From assembly GCA_005656395.1 (NCBI GenBank), contig SRSI01000079.1, positions 682,001-746,000 on the forward strand: DNA of 64,000 bases, in the 5' to 3' direction. Shown piece after piece: positions 1 through 10,884 of this stretch; the stretch's first letter is position 1, and the number at the start of each line of letters is the position of its first letter. A program made the translations under genes and the position numbers. Origin of the DNA: Strongyloides papillosus. Its lineage: Eukaryota; Nematoda; Chromadorea; Rhabditida; Strongyloididae. The notes beneath the pieces were generated by a model. That model was given only the letters and a program-made list of their open reading frames with translations. It was not told the DNA's origin and searched no databases.

Positions 1-341
1 AATCCCACTTCCGTCAAACCTTTTGCCTTTTCTCTAACTTCTTTTACTCACTTTCTATGAATGTGTCTTGATGTTAGAGTAAAACTATTTTTAATAATGT
101 GTCTCATTTATTTTACATTTTAATGGTTTAAATTTTATTATTAATTTAGAAATATTATCTATAATAATATCAACACACATTCTACATTAAATTTTATTAA
201 CAATAATGAAATATTTAACACTAAGTTTAAAAAAATTCTATACACATTATTATAGAAATATATATACATTATTATACAAATATATACATATAGAAAAAAC
301 AAAACTCATATCCTAATTAAAAATTAATATTTTACATTAAC
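1..341. other. AT-rich 3' flank, nothing recognised
   Basis: This left edge lies downstream of the leftward WD40 gene. It is AT-rich with many TTATT runs and no coding pattern that I can see; it probably holds that gene's 3' UTR and poly(A) site. Confidence 0.5.
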
Positions 342-1486
342 CTAATCAAAACCTCCAAAGACTTCATCATCATAATCAGGTGTCCACCAGATAAGATTTC
401 TTCCACCACTAACTAGCATTAAATACTTCTTATTGAAGGCCACGTTGCTAACGAAACTGTCATGAGTAGAACTAAATTTCTTGATTATGCTTCCTGTGGT
501 AGCGTTATAATAAATTAATTCCCCACAATCACTTCCAGCAATAATATACTTTCCACATGGAGAGTAATCAACACCAAACTTTCTTTTATTAGGATTTTTA
601 ATCCCTTCAAAGGCAACCCTTTCACCGGAAAATGTATCAATAGTGTAGAAATTGGTTCCATTACCACTAACGATAAGTTTCCTACCATCAGGAGAGAATT
701 TAATATTATTAATTTTCCCAGCGTATGAGTGGAAGCCAAACAATCTAAATGGAGGAAGGGTGTTGTTTCTTGAATCAAAAAGTTTAACAGTATTCCGTTC
801 CTCTGATACAGCAAAGATTACACCTTTAGGATCATATGTTACTATAGGATTCTTATTGATGTAATGATCACTCTTACAGCACTCATCACTCCTAAGATCC
901 CATAATTTTACTGTACCATCTCTGCTACTTGATAGGAAGTTTGTGCCATCAGGTGACATTGAGAGAGATAAAACTTCGTCCTTATGTCCTTTAAAGAATC
1001 TGACATATTTCTTATCTTCTAATGAAAGGTATCTTATATCATCATTACCTTTTGTTGATGTATATAAGACTCTGGAACTCTCTCCTGCAAAAATAACTTG
1101 ATTACATCCATATTTTTGTGATGGTATCTAAGAAGGGATATTATTAATGGTAAGAAATAACAAAACTTACATCTTTGGATTTACTTCCAACTAGAATATT
1201 ATAGGCAGCAATTTTATCCTTGTTAATTGAAGATACCATGTAATCACCAAGTGGCGAAATGTCAATTGAATTAACTCTATGACCACTGGTGCTAAATTTT
1301 TTACGCATTTTAAAGTTTTCATACCGACATTTATCGAAAGGAATAAATTCTATGGTATCATAAACGCTGGAAATAATTAATTTCAAGTTTATTCATCGCA
1401 GAAATAGAAACTTACTCATAAGTATTAAAATTTTCATCATTCTCTGGACCGTTAGATCTCCTTGAATCTCCAATTTCATCCATCAT
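342..1486 (-). CDS. WDR82/Swd2-like WD40 repeat protein (three exons)
   Basis: The three exons on the minus strand are 1416-1486, 1171-1366 and 342-1127; the introns have GTAAG donors and TTCCAG/CTTAG acceptors, and the joined frame gives 350 residues (human WDR82 has 313). The start is one of two tandem ATGs at 1486. WD40 motifs are visible as SPDGTNF...DGTVKLWDLRS, FSPDGRKL, YSPCGKYIIAGSDCGEL and the C-terminal NLIWWTPDYDDE, which follow the order in WDR82/Swd2. That family belongs to the SET1/COMPASS histone H3K4 methyltransferase and to transcription termination complexes in the nucleus. Identity to WDR82 is moderate, so this may be a diverged paralogue rather than the single essential copy. 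A truncated duplicate of its 5' half lies at 4131-4434. Confidence 0.72.
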
Positions 1487-2302
1487 AAAAAATTTTTTTT
1501 ATAGCAATTTTTGGAAGAATATAAAAAGTAACGGAAATATATTCCCAAAGATCATGAAGTTTTTTTAATATAGACACTCAAAAAATGCTTTAAGACGAAT
1601 TTAGCTGTTGTATCTCACGATCACAGATTCTCACGAAGCTGTATTATCAATAAACCAAAAAGAAATACTTCTCTTTTGAGAGATACACATTTATAACTCC
1701 ATTCCGTAAGTGGGAAGATGGTATTTTGTTATTATGGAGTTTAGCACTTAAGATGGATTTTGGATTTCATATTCTGGTGTACTTTACCATTTCAATCTGA
1801 TTTAACATATGATAACTAATGGTAAAGTGTGACATTTTGAAATTAAAAAAATAGCACTGGAATTCAAGAAAGTATTATTATGCATAAATTGTCTGAGATT
1901 CAGAATTGAAGAGGATTTTGATATTTTTAATTTCAGAAAAGTCTCCTGTAATAATCTCTATGTTCTTAAAATATCAAATGCAATCTAAATGAAAATAATT
2001 CCTTTTAACAGAATATAAAGAGGATTCTCAACAGTACTTTGGTGACAAAAGACGGATATATAAGATATTATTTGTCATAAAAAAAAAACTGATTTATTTT
2101 TATCTTAATAAACTATCTTGCATAATCTTTAACGATAAAAATGTTTTTAATTGAGGTTAACCACAAAAAGTCATTTTCTCCCACCTCTACATCCTTTGGT
2201 AAAATGTTTACTTCAAAATGATGATAACTCTGGTGGTAAAACATCGTTGTTACTTTTCTTTGGAAGTTTCAAGAACAATCTAACGAATACTATATTTTAG
2301 AG
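1487..2302. other. Divergent intergenic region between the WD40 and proteasome genes
   Basis: This 816 bp stretch separates two divergent genes and must hold both promoters. I see no gene in it. A GGTGGTAAA string at 2232-2240, about 60 bp before the proteasome start, resembles the yeast proteasome element GGTGGCAAA, but this may be chance. Confidence 0.5.
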
Positions 2303-3093
2303 ATGAGTTCTATTGGTACCGGTTACGATCTTGCTGCATCAACATTCTCCCCAGATGGTAGGATATTTCAGTTGGAGTATGCACAAAAAGCTTTGGATAA
2401 TTCTTGCAATGTTATTGCATTAACTTGTAAAGATGGTGTCGTTCTAGCCTGTGATAAGACAGTTGTTTCAAATCTCTATGTGAAGGTAAGTTTCATATGA
2501 AATTCATTATAACTTTTTCATAGAATTGTGACCCACGTATCATCAATGTATCTGATAATGTTGGGACAGCTATTGTAGGAGTATACCCAGATGGCAGGGC
2601 ACTTACTGATTATGCAGTTCAGGAGACACTTAAACATTTCGACAGCACTAACACCAGTATAAAATCTGAGAAGCTTTCCAAACAAATATCTGAGTACATG
2701 CATATATTTACTCTCGGAATCCACAGACCATTCGGAGCAGGCCTATTCTTCGCAGAGTGGACACCAACTAACGGATCATCTCTTTACTTCGTTGATCCAA
2801 CTGGTCTAAGATACAAATACTTCGCCTGGGCTGCAGGTAAACATAAACAATCAGCCAAGACAGAGATGGAAAAATTGAAGCTCGAGACTTTACCTATCGA
2901 CCAAGCTGTTAAAGAGGCAGCAAAGATCTTGTTAACACTCAGAGAGGAGGGACGTGATAAGAACTGTCGCCTTGAGATGGGATGGACTGGAGCTCATACA
3001 GATGGAAAGTTTGAAGCTATTCCAGAGAAGGTTGTTGAGGAAGCACAAGCTTGGGCCAGAGCTAAACTTGACGAAGAAGATGAGGAAGATTAA
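2303..3093 (+). CDS. 20S proteasome subunit alpha type 3
   Basis: Exons are 2303-2485 and 2524-3093, joined across a 38 bp intron, giving 250 residues against about 255 in PSMA3. The N-terminal alpha-subunit signature [20 protein letters not shown] is complete, including the YD.....FSPDGR..Q.EYA core that gates the 20S channel. The strongly acidic end DEEDEED is typical of alpha-3. The protein is a non-catalytic ring subunit of the 20S core particle in cytosol and nucleus. A canonical AATAAA follows at 3142-3147. The last about 60 bp of coding sequence and the whole 3' flank occur again, in decayed form, from about 16304. The orthologue in C. elegans is the pas-7 type gene. Confidence 0.95.
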
Positions 3094-4130
3094 CACTAAT
3101 AACAATCTATTTATTCATTCTAAAATTATTGTAATATATCAAATAAAGTTTTTTGAAGGTGTTAATCGTTTTTATTTTTTTTATAAGGTGTGTTAAGTAA
3201 ATCTCTCTGTGTAAAAGACGTCAATAAATCCAAGTGGAATGTATCAAGTTGCTGGGTAAATCTGATGGTTTATTCTGATGATATTAGTTTTTTGTCTATA
3301 TAAGCAAATGATATTTGCTTAAATCTACCAATTTTTCTACACCATACGCAGTACCTCTTTATCCTATATTGCGAAATGTCTTCAACCACTGTCAATAGAA
3401 ACTCTAAAAAGACTAAGAAGACATCTACAAGTGGCACAAAGTTTGATTTGGAGGAGATCGTTGCCGAAGTAACCAAAATCAAAGAACAGCTAAAAATTAT
3501 GGAGAAGGACTTCCTTGCAGCGGAGAAGCTGGCCAAGTCAACAGAGCCGCAATGCCTCAAAAAAGTGCTTAGTGAGAACAAGGACATCACAAATGTTCTC
3601 ACTAGCACGAGAATCATTAGAATAATCCTTGCAAGCTCTTCCCCACTTTCAATGTCTGCTCTGGCTGGACTCCTTATCTATGTTCAGCCAATGATTTCTA
3701 GCAGCTACATTGAAAGTCAGGACGTTGCAGTCACCTTTCTCGGAGTAATCAAGGATTTATATTGGGATGAGATTGTCAAAACATGTGGGATGCCTGTGAA
3801 TAGTTCCATGAAGATAAAAGAGAAGAATCGCATTAAAAATGCACAGAAGGCGAGGGATTTGCTTGTAAATGTTGCAACGAATGCAACCGCAGCCAGGATA
3901 TCATCAAATACCAGTGCTTGTACCTTTAAAACCTGTGTAAATACTTTTATAACTTTTTAATTTGTATATTATTTTGTATATGTCTTTTTCTATCTACGTT
4001 TAACCAATAAAGTATATTTTTTTAATCGTGTACTATAAATATTTTACCATTTTTTAAAGTTTTATTCATCTTTGATCACTTGCTTTTTTTTGTTTTAAAT
4101 GTGAAGATGAAAAATAACCTAGATTAACAT
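3034..4130. repeat. Segmental duplication A, copy 1
   Basis: From the proteasome coding end through the 3' UTR, the katanin-like gene and its 3' flank, this segment is recognisably repeated in the same orientation at 16304-17460. Matching landmarks are GCACAAGCTTGGGCCAG, AATAACAAT.TATTTA, the TATATAAGCAA block before the gene, and TTTTTGATCACTTG after it. The right end abuts the WD40 pseudogene. Confidence 0.85.
3376..3960 (+). CDS. Small katanin p80 C-terminal (con80)-like protein
   Basis: This single-exon gene of 194 residues lies 282 bp after the proteasome stop. The N-terminus is basic and Ser/Thr-rich, residues about 25-65 are a charged helical stretch, and residues about 95-180 are helical with the pattern PMISSSYIESQDVAVTFLGV...E..NRIKNAQKARDLLVNVA. 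That spacing resembles the con80 domain of katanin p80, which has a long helix, a YE.Y-type position and a terminal ERL.KC...L..I helix. Nematodes are known to have small p80 proteins consisting mainly of con80, which bind the MEI-1-type katanin ATPase and regulate microtubule severing. The match is by eye and modest, so an unrelated helical protein is possible. A broken copy lies at 16692-17212. Confidence 0.5.
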   Translation: MSSTTVNRNSKKTKKTSTSGTKFDLEEIVAEVTKIKEQLKIMEKDFLAAEKLAKSTEPQCLKKVLSENKDITNVLTSTRIIRIILASSSPLSMSALAGLLIYVQPMISSSYIESQDVAVTFLGVIKDLYWDEIVKTCGMPVNSSMKIKEKNRIKNAQKARDLLVNVATNATAARISSNTSACTFKTCVNTFITF

Positions 4131-4434
4131 CTAACTAAGGTATTGTAAGCAATAATATTTATCCTTGTTAAATAAATATACCACGAAGTCACTAAGAGGT
4201 GAAATATCAATTGAATTACCTTTACAACTACTGATACTAAATTTTTTACGAATTTTAAAGTTTTCATAACGCCATTTATCGAAAGGGATAAATTCTATGC
4301 GATTAAAAATGGTAGAAATAATTAATTTCAAGTTCTTTTTCTTAGAAACTAGAACCTACTCGTGGCTGTTAGAATTCTCATCATCCTTTGACTTTTTGAT
4401 CTCCTTTAAACACCAATTTTTCTCCATTATATAA
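4131..4434 (-). pseudogene. Truncated duplicate of the WDR82-like gene
   Basis: On the minus strand the sequence tracks exon 1, intron 1 and exon 2 of the WD40 gene at 342-1486, including the shared residues IEFIPFDK.RYENFK.RKKFS and NSIDISPL.D. It starts with an ATG near 4434. The intron acceptor that is TTCCAG in the intact gene is TTCTAC here, so splicing is broken, and homology stops near 4138, where the intact gene continues for more than 250 residues. It is a dead fragment lying between segmental duplication A and the surface-protein island. Confidence 0.8.
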
Positions 4435-4455
4435 TTTCTTTTTCTGAAGCTTTTG

Positions 4456-4558
4456 CCCAGCGCACGGTAGATGAGGTCATCTTATATATATCTGCACAAA
4501 ATCCATCTGTCCTATACAGAAGATCTGCATAAGATAGCTTTATCTACCGTAGCTTGGG
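4456..4558. mobile_element. Foldback/MITE-like inverted repeat 1 (or hairpin RNA)
   Basis: The about 40 bp arms are complementary. The left arm reads CCCAGCGCACGGTAGAT and then GAGGTCATCTTAT; the reverse complement of the right arm reads CCCAAGCTACGGTAGAT and then AAAGCTATCTTAT. The core loop is about 20 bp. Related termini occur at 38815-38880 and, as a single end, at 16261-16273, and all three sit at edges of duplicated segments. It could be a short non-autonomous transposon or a hairpin RNA gene. Confidence 0.6.
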
Positions 4559-4625
4559 TTTATACAAAAATTTATTAATATGAAGACAAAAAAAAAACTA
4601 TAAACTTTCTAATTTGAATTCTTTT

Positions 4626-4870
4626 TCATGTACTTGATATTTCATTTGAAGTAACTTTAATAACAGCACATCTTTTTATTTCATCTTTTGCCTTTATCAT
4701 ATCATTGAAATTTAATCCTTTAGTACAATCTGTAGTAAAATATGTTTTAAAACCAAAATCAGAGGAATTAGAAGTTGATGAAATAGAATAATCCAGTGCA
4801 ACCACACAAACAAATACATTTTTAATATTATTTTTCTACAACTTATCTTCAAGTTCAGTTTTATTTATTT
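4626..4870 (-). pseudogene. Nicotinamidase-like C-terminal relic 1
   Basis: Read on the minus strand this encodes TELEDKL, a stop, then KNNIKNVFVC, ALDYSISSTS and SDFGFKTYFTTDCTKGLNF, ending in VIKVTSNEI. This follows the C-terminal part of eukaryotic nicotinamidases (PNC1/PNC-1 type, isochorismatase fold: VFVCGLALDYC, D...GF.TY...D...G, GV..V.S.E). The catalytic-cysteine region reads LDYS instead of LDYC and an internal stop is present. Only the 3' end of such a gene remains. Three more relics lie in the window. Confidence 0.6.
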
Positions 4871-5322
4871 CAGATTTGAAAATGAAGACCAATTCTTAAA
4901 GCATTTGCTAAAAATTTTCTATCGTGCAAAACAGTTAATATTCATAAGTTTTTTGAATATTAAAACGTTAAATAAAATTAAAATTGAATACTATTTTTGA
5001 ATGAGTTTTAAAGCTAGAAAATAGATTAATATCCTCCAAACATAAATACAATCAAAAGAAGGCATAAACTTTGAAATGTAAATATTTTAATCATTTGAAT
5101 CTCTAACAGTACTTAAGTACATCTATTGAGAAAAATATTTAAAGACAAATATAAAAACACATCATTTTAAGATATAAAATAAAGACTGTATTTTTTACGT
5201 GAATCTTTAATAGTTAATTAAGCAACATATAGATAAAAGATGATTGTGCACGTAATTACAATAAAATAAATAATGATAAAATTATTATGACTTATTCCAA
5301 TAGATACCCTTCTTGGTATATC
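4871..5322. other. Shared 3' flank of the short surface gene
   Basis: This AT-rich stretch has no gene. It is nearly identical, inverted, to about 45600-46010, so it lies inside the inverted duplication. Confidence 0.7.
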
Positions 5323-6639
5323 TTAATCAATTAAATATTCACGAACGAATTGGTCGTTCGAAGTGATATTACCGCTTGGTGTATTATAAACACATTTAAC
5401 GACTGCAGCTCGATCAACAACGTTTTCCAGTATAATATAATTTTTTGACCGTTTAACAACAAAGTTTGTAGAATTAGAATATTCTGGATCATCAAATTCG
5501 ACCTTTTCTCCATTACAAAACATTTCTATTAAGAAAGCATAAGGCATCCTATCCATTGTACAGTTTGGTTGGAGCCGTTTATCATGGTCATAGTATCGGT
5601 ATATCCGCTCTTCAAGTTGGAGATTATCATCCTTGGGTCCAAAAAATAAGAGTCTTGATCTAGGTGTTTCGATTTCCTCATCCTTACAATAGTACTCCAG
5701 TTGGACTAATTCATATCCAAAGATGGTAAATGTTGAATCAGAATAATCTGAATACATTGGGGCATAGTCAATGGTATTTTTAAAATTCAACATCCTTGTG
5801 ATTGCGACGTTATCCTTATTGTAGTAACCCAAGCTCCTTCCACCTATTTGAAGATTGAGACTGATATTAAATGTTGTCGGCTTATCTTCATCCAATTTAA
5901 AAGCTAATATTTCATATCTTTTTTTATAGGTTATTGTTGTATATTCATGGCCTATTATTGTTATCTGAGGGCAAAAATTGAATGCATTCAATACAAGACA
6001 TGGTATATCTACAGACATTGTTTCTTCTTCTTTAGGCTTTTTAAAGAAGTAAAATAATTGATCAGCTGATGTCTTTTTCGTTTCCGACACACTTAATTTC
6101 TGGTGCTCACTTTCTCCTAATTTTTCAAAAATTATCACATCTCCTATAGACGAGCCGCACATTTCCGGAATTGATTCATTGTATGCGTAACCTTTGTTTA
6201 TAATTGCTAAATGTTTTGGATCTGGAGTGCCATCCCATCTAATATTGTATATCCAATCTATATTACGTGAATATAAACTCCAATTTGAAGGTTTATAAAT
6301 ATCAATAGAACCACATTTTATACTAGTGATTTCACCTTGAAAGGCTCTTATTAAGGCTATCCATATAATTGGTAGATTTGGCTCTAGTGAATATAATACT
6401 TTAAGATGTTCGTTAGGATAAAAAATATCTTTATCATGATTATGGTGATAACCCTTTGATGGACATTTTATAGCAGCAATGTCAAGTCTAGGGCCAATAC
6501 CTATGTTAATGGAAAAAATTTTACGTTTATGATCTTCAGAAACATTAAATAGGTTTTTGGGTGTTGTTCCTTGAGAATATATTGACAATTCCACTAAAGC
6601 TAAAGCTGTAGCAATGAAGTACATTTGTAAAGAAATCAT
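5323..6639 (-). CDS. Short secreted surface glycoprotein (head plus one repeat), copy 1
   Basis: The single exon encodes 438 residues. Residues 1-22 form a signal peptide ([20 protein letters not shown]). A head follows with the motif LDIAAIKCP and a later KCG, matching the VIAVKCP...W...C layout in the heads of the 940-961 residue proteins nearby. Residues about 345-430 are one copy of the two-cysteine domain (LQPNCT...[11 protein letters not shown]). Unlike the large relatives it ends without a hydrophobic tail, so it should be secreted. Several N-x-S/T sites are present. The last about 225 residues are almost identical to the copy at 44241-45581, while the first about 200 are strongly diverged. 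No family with a known function was recognised. Confidence 0.85.
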   Translation of the reverse strand: MISLQMYFIATALALVELSIYSQGTTPKNLFNVSEDHKRKIFSINIGIGPRLDIAAIKCPSKGYHHNHDKDIFYPNEHLKVLYSLEPNLPIIWIALIRAFQGEITSIKCGSIDIYKPSNWSLYSRNIDWIYNIRWDGTPDPKHLAIINKGYAYNESIPEMCGSSIGDVIIFEKLGESEHQKLSVSETKKTSADQLFYFFKKPKEEETMSVDIPCLVLNAFNFCPQITIIGHEYTTITYKKRYEILAFKLDEDKPTTFNISLNLQIGGRSLGYYNKDNVAITRMLNFKNTIDYAPMYSDYSDSTFTIFGYELVQLEYYCKDEEIETPRSRLLFFGPKDDNLQLEERIYRYYDHDKRLQPNCTMDRMPYAFLIEMFCNGEKVEFDDPEYSNSTNFVVKRSKNYIILENVVDRAAVVKCVYNTPSGNITSNDQFVREYLID

Positions 6640-7226
6640 ACTATTTCTTAGCCAAAAACCTTTTCATTTATGAATTTTTTTAACGCTTAAAATTTGAATT
6701 TATCATTACATTATATTCAAATTTCCTATAAATTTATTCAACACTTTATCAACTGATAAAATTATACCCTTATCATATTCAAAAAATCATTTCAATTAAA
6801 AAAGTTAATGGTATGATTGTGATTTTACATTAATTTATGGAAGTAAAGGAGGCAGGGAATATGGTAATATATTGATAATTTTTTTTTAGTTTATGTTGTC
6901 TATGTTTTTATTTATAAACTAAATATTTTTCCTATCTTTACCAATACAATAATGGATATAAAAATAGGAGTAAAGAAAAACAACTAAATCCTAGGGTATG
7001 GCATAAAGAATTACCAAATTTTACACAAAAATTTATTAATATAAAGACAAAAAAGATATAAACTTTCTAATTTAAATTCTCTCTCATATAATTGATATTT
7101 CCTTTGATGTAACTTTAATAGCATCGTTTCTTTTCATTTAATTTTTTTCTCTTACCACATCATCAAAATTTAAATCTCTGGTTGAATCTGTAGTAAAATA
7201 TGTTTAAAATCCAAAACTAAACCCCC
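6640..7226. other. Intergenic region with a second nicotinamidase relic
   Basis: This is the 5' flank of the short surface gene; it is shared in inverted form with 43670-44240. Its right half holds the relic annotated at 7075-7215. Nothing else was seen. Confidence 0.6.
7075..7215 (-). pseudogene. Nicotinamidase-like C-terminal relic 2
   Basis: On the minus strand the sequence reads FGF, a stop, TYFTTDSTRDLNFDDVV and, further on, DAIKVTSKEIS, which parallels relic 1 at 4626-4870. It is in direct orientation with that relic and flanks the short surface gene on the other side. Stops interrupt the frame. Confidence 0.55.
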
Positions 7227-8061
7227 TTTTACAAAACGGCTGTTTTTTATCTAACGATGATGAACATTCTTTGTATTTCTTTCGGTCATAATTCTTACGC
7301 TGCTTTTTTATACCTCATGGGTACCAAGATGTTTGGTTGAGAATCTACATGATTCTACAAACATTCTTAAGAAAGTCAGTGAGTCTTCTTGATATTTTAA
7401 TTTTTTTTTATAGTTTATTGAATCTTTGTTAGCAATAATTTCTCTATAATGATATTGTTTATGTGATTCTTTCAAAATTCGAGACTATTTTTTTAGCTTA
7501 TAAAGAACTTTGGTTGATTATGCTTGTTCAGTGGCTTTTTAATGCTTAGAGACATATGAAAATTTGTTACTTAACGTTTAGAAAGTATTATTCTTAAATT
7601 ACAGATAAATCAATTTGTGTAGACACAAAAATAAATCTTTGGAAGCGTCACGGAAAAACCATTAAGTTTTAAAATCAAAGTGTATACTTAAATTTCTTAA
7701 AATTCTCAGGAGAAAACATTGTTCTGTACTATCTGCTTGATTCTTAAATTATAATAGTTCTAAGTTAGATGAATTGTAAGGGTAGAAACAATAAATTGGA
7801 AGATGACCTTTGACCGATTGCAAAAAAAGATATATTCATTTCTAAATTTTATCATACAAATTACAATAAAATGAATATTATTAAAAATTTTCCTTAATTA
7901 TTGTTAAAAATTTGATTGAGATACAATAGAATTATGCTAAAATTTATTGGGAAATAAAGCAAATTTAAATTAATTCTATTTATATTCAAATATTTGTTGT
8001 AATTTTTTTTTATTAATAGAAGCAATTTTTCTACAAAAATTATGGTTTTTACTTTGATACA
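7227..8061. repeat. 5' flank of large surface gene 1 (duplicated promoter region)
   Basis: This 5' flank recurs with moderate divergence in front of large gene 2 (11503-12314) and, near-identically but inverted, in front of large gene 3 (42837-43660). Landmarks are CTTTTACAAAACG at the outer end, TATGGGTACCAA and TCTAAGTTAGATGAATTG. It probably carries the shared promoter of the family. Confidence 0.8.
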
Positions 8062-10884
8062 ATGGAGAAACTACTCAAAGTTCTTTGGATATTGGCCGTC
8101 TATATGATTTATTTAAGTCCCTGTGGTAGCAATGAAGAACCTGGTAAACATTTTCAACACTATCAGGACTATAAAGCTTATGCTGTGAATTTCCCTAAAA
8201 AATATATCGTCAAAACCAATACTGAAATAGTTGCTGTAAAGTGCCCGTTAGAGGATCGTGTTAAACATAGTGATAATTCTACTATTATATTCAAGAGGCA
8301 CAGTGAAAATTTAAAGGAATCTCTAATTTTGAAAAGTAAAGTAGGAAATGATCATTTATGGAGATTTTACGATATCGGAAAAACTGGAACAAAAGTAGTT
8401 AATTGCCTCAATATTTATAAAAATGATGAGACTCATCTTCTCGCGGAATGGAAACACGAAATTAGTCGTACTAGTACGGAACAAATAAATATAACATGTA
8501 TAAATAATTTTAATACTATGAACCACATTCCTGGAAAAAATATAAATGAGTTGAGTGGTTCAGAGATAACGGTCGCATTTAGTGGGAAATCGAATTATCG
8601 AGAATTCAATTCCAAAAATCCACAAGTATATAAAGGAGATACACTCGTTATCTTCAACGGTGACATGTTTGATTCTAAAGAAAAGGAGTTCTTGGAACCC
8701 ATTTGTATAGTACGACCATACCATCCTCCTCCATCTATTAATATAATAGGTATTGAAAATATAAAAAATAACACCAAAAATAAAGAATGGCCGCTTGTTG
8801 AAGTAGAAAATTTTCCCAAAGAACTTGAGATAAAATTAGAATATAATGGAGAGACGAAACAACATGCCTTTTTTCAATATGAAAAAATAAATGTCTATTA
8901 TTTTGACTTTACTAAGGAGAATGAATTTTATAATTATAAGAATATGACTTTGGAACCAGATCAAGATGGTAAAAAAATTTTTCAACTGGAACATCCAGCA
9001 ATTGTTAAATTCGAATACAATTGTGATTATTGTGGAGAAAGTAGTACAAATATTGAAAAAAAGATAATTTTTGGTGATAATGATTATTTTAAAAGAGAAA
9101 TAAAGTCTCTTGTTAGATATAAATGTGATCATTTGGGATTCAATGCAAATTGTTCTATGGTAATTAAAAAAAATTTTTATCTTAAAAATGCCGCAGTTAA
9201 TAGTTTAGCAGTAGCAATTAAAGATTTTGATGAAGTCAATGATAATGAAACGCCGGTTGAGTTTATGTTGCTTGACAATACTGTCATTTATGATGATAAG
9301 AACCTTATAGGAGAATTAAAATGTACTTATAGTGCTCCATTTGGTGAAATTCAATTAGTTCAACAATATAATTGTATTACGGACCCAAATCCTACTCTAA
9401 CAGGATATTATTATAATAAATTGCCCTTTAAGGCAAACTGTTCTAAGAAAGAAAAGGATGTTGATTCCCTCAAAACTGTCTTGTTTAATGATGAAAAAAT
9501 AAACATAACTGATGATGGAAATACAATTCCCGAATCAACTGGAAATTTCACATCTGATGAAAAATTATTTATCTATAATGATACTAATCCAAAAGGAGAA
9601 TTAAAATGTATTTATAAATTACCTTATGGAAAATTAACAATATCTAAAAAGTTTGAGTATTTTGAAAATATAACTCTACCTCCCGTTAAATATTCATTTG
9701 AGAATCCGTACTTTAAAGCAAATTGTTCTTTGAAAATAAATGAATTTACCGATCTCAAAACTGTTTTATTTAATGGTAAAATTATAGAAGTTAAAGATCT
9801 TCAAAAAGGCAAAACAAAAAATAGATTCAAGTTGGAGGGTACTTCTGTTAACTTTATAGACTGCAATCCAAATGGAACACTATACTGTGTCTATAAACTT
9901 ACTTTTGGGGAATTTACAACATCTCAAGAATTTGAATATATTAACAACGAAACTCTTCCTAATATTGTGTATCCTGATGGCCAACTGTACTTTTTTCCAA
10001 ATTGTTCTGTGGATAAAAATAATTATACCCGTCTCAATTCAATCTCACTTGGTGATAAAATTGTGTATATTGAAGGAGAAAGAAATTTTAGGGAACATGT
10101 AACCAAAAAAGACAATCATATTATTTATAGAGGTGAAAATCCAAATGGAAAGTTTGTTTGTTCTTATAAGATTTCTCATGGACAAATTAATTTAACCCAA
10201 AACTACTACACTTTAAAAAATGAAACTCTTCCTCCTGTTATATATTCTAATGATCAATTAACCTTTAATCCAAATTGTTCCAAGAAAGAAAAACATTCCA
10301 TTGATCTCAAAACTATTATATTTAATGATAAAAGTATGGATGTTGGAGATATCAGTAAAGTGGAATCAAACTCAGTAGAAAATTTTAAATTGACAAAAGA
10401 TTTTGTTATGTATGAAGTTGAAAACCCAGTTGGAGAACTTGTTTGTCTTTACAACATTTCAATTGGAACTTTTAAAAAATCGCAAAAATATGTATCTATC
10501 CAAAGTGAAACTCTCCCAATTGTAAAATATTACTATAATGAATTAGGCTACCATCCAAACTGTACATTGAACCCAAATAATTTTACCACTCTTAAAGCTG
10601 TCACATTTGGAGCTGAACGAGTAAAAGTTAGAAATCTTCGACAGGAAAAAGATTTTACGCGAAAAATATTTAAGATGGAAAAGGGATTTGTCAAAGTTAT
10701 GTCTGGAGATTCAGGAACCTTAACTTGTGTTTATGCACTTCCGACTGGAGAAATTTCAATATCACAAACGTTTGAGGCTTTAACTAAAAATAATGGACAT
10801 AATTTATCATTCAAGTTTGGGATTTTGCTTATCATAATTTTTAACTCTATAATTATTAAGAATTTATTTATCATATCAATGTAA
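8062..10884 (+). CDS. Large surface glycoprotein 1 (variable head plus six two-cysteine repeats)
   Basis: The single exon of 940 residues starts at MEKLLKVLWILAVYMIYLS, a clear signal peptide. Residues about 25-349 are the head, with IVAVKCP, HLWRFYD, VVNC, YKGDTLVIF, HPPPSI and a NCDYC pair. From residue about 350 to 905 there are six repeats of about 90 residues with the consensus Y...L.F.PNCS....LK...F...........NP.G.L.C.Y....GE...SQ..Y...ETLP. Each has two cysteines, and the first lies in an N-glycosylation sequon. The last about 25 residues are hydrophobic (FGILLIIIF...), fitting a transmembrane segment or GPI signal. The repeats may be Ig-like beta sandwiches, but that is a guess. No known family was recognised. 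Gene 2 follows in tandem. Confidence 0.9.
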   Translation: MEKLLKVLWILAVYMIYLSPCGSNEEPGKHFQHYQDYKAYAVNFPKKYIVKTNTEIVAVKCPLEDRVKHSDNSTIIFKRHSENLKESLILKSKVGNDHLWRFYDIGKTGTKVVNCLNIYKNDETHLLAEWKHEISRTSTEQINITCINNFNTMNHIPGKNINELSGSEITVAFSGKSNYREFNSKNPQVYKGDTLVIFNGDMFDSKEKEFLEPICIVRPYHPPPSINIIGIENIKNNTKNKEWPLVEVENFPKELEIKLEYNGETKQHAFFQYEKINVYYFDFTKENEFYNYKNMTLEPDQDGKKIFQLEHPAIVKFEYNCDYCGESSTNIEKKIIFGDNDYFKREIKSLVRYKCDHLGFNANCSMVIKKNFYLKNAAVNSLAVAIKDFDEVNDNETPVEFMLLDNTVIYDDKNLIGELKCTYSAPFGEIQLVQQYNCITDPNPTLTGYYYNKLPFKANCSKKEKDVDSLKTVLFNDEKINITDDGNTIPESTGNFTSDEKLFIYNDTNPKGELKCIYKLPYGKLTISKKFEYFENITLPPVKYSFENPYFKANCSLKINEFTDLKTVLFNGKIIEVKDLQKGKTKNRFKLEGTSVNFIDCNPNGTLYCVYKLTFGEFTTSQEFEYINNETLPNIVYPDGQLYFFPNCSVDKNNYTRLNSISLGDKIVYIEGERNFREHVTKKDNHIIYRGENPNGKFVCSYKISHGQINLTQNYYTLKNETLPPVIYSNDQLTFNPNCSKKEKHSIDLKTIIFNDKSMDVGDISKVESNSVENFKLTKDFVMYEVENPVGELVCLYNISIGTFKKSQKYVSIQSETLPIVKYYYNELGYHPNCTLNPNNFTTLKAVTFGAERVKVRNLRQEKDFTRKIFKMEKGFVKVMSGDSGTLTCVYALPTGEISISQTFEALTKNNGHNLSFKFGILLIIIFNSIIIKNLFIISM

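Noticed and set aside
2232..2240. GGTGGTAAA before proteasome alpha-3, like the yeast Rpn4 proteasome element
   Set aside because: One mismatch to a yeast-specific motif; nematodes regulate proteasomes through SKN-1A and this short string can occur by chance.
4501..4560. Right arm of foldback element 1 as a miR-51/100-type microRNA (TACCGTAGC)
   Set aside because: A seed base is missing compared with ACCCGTAG, and related termini at two other duplication edges favour a repeated element.
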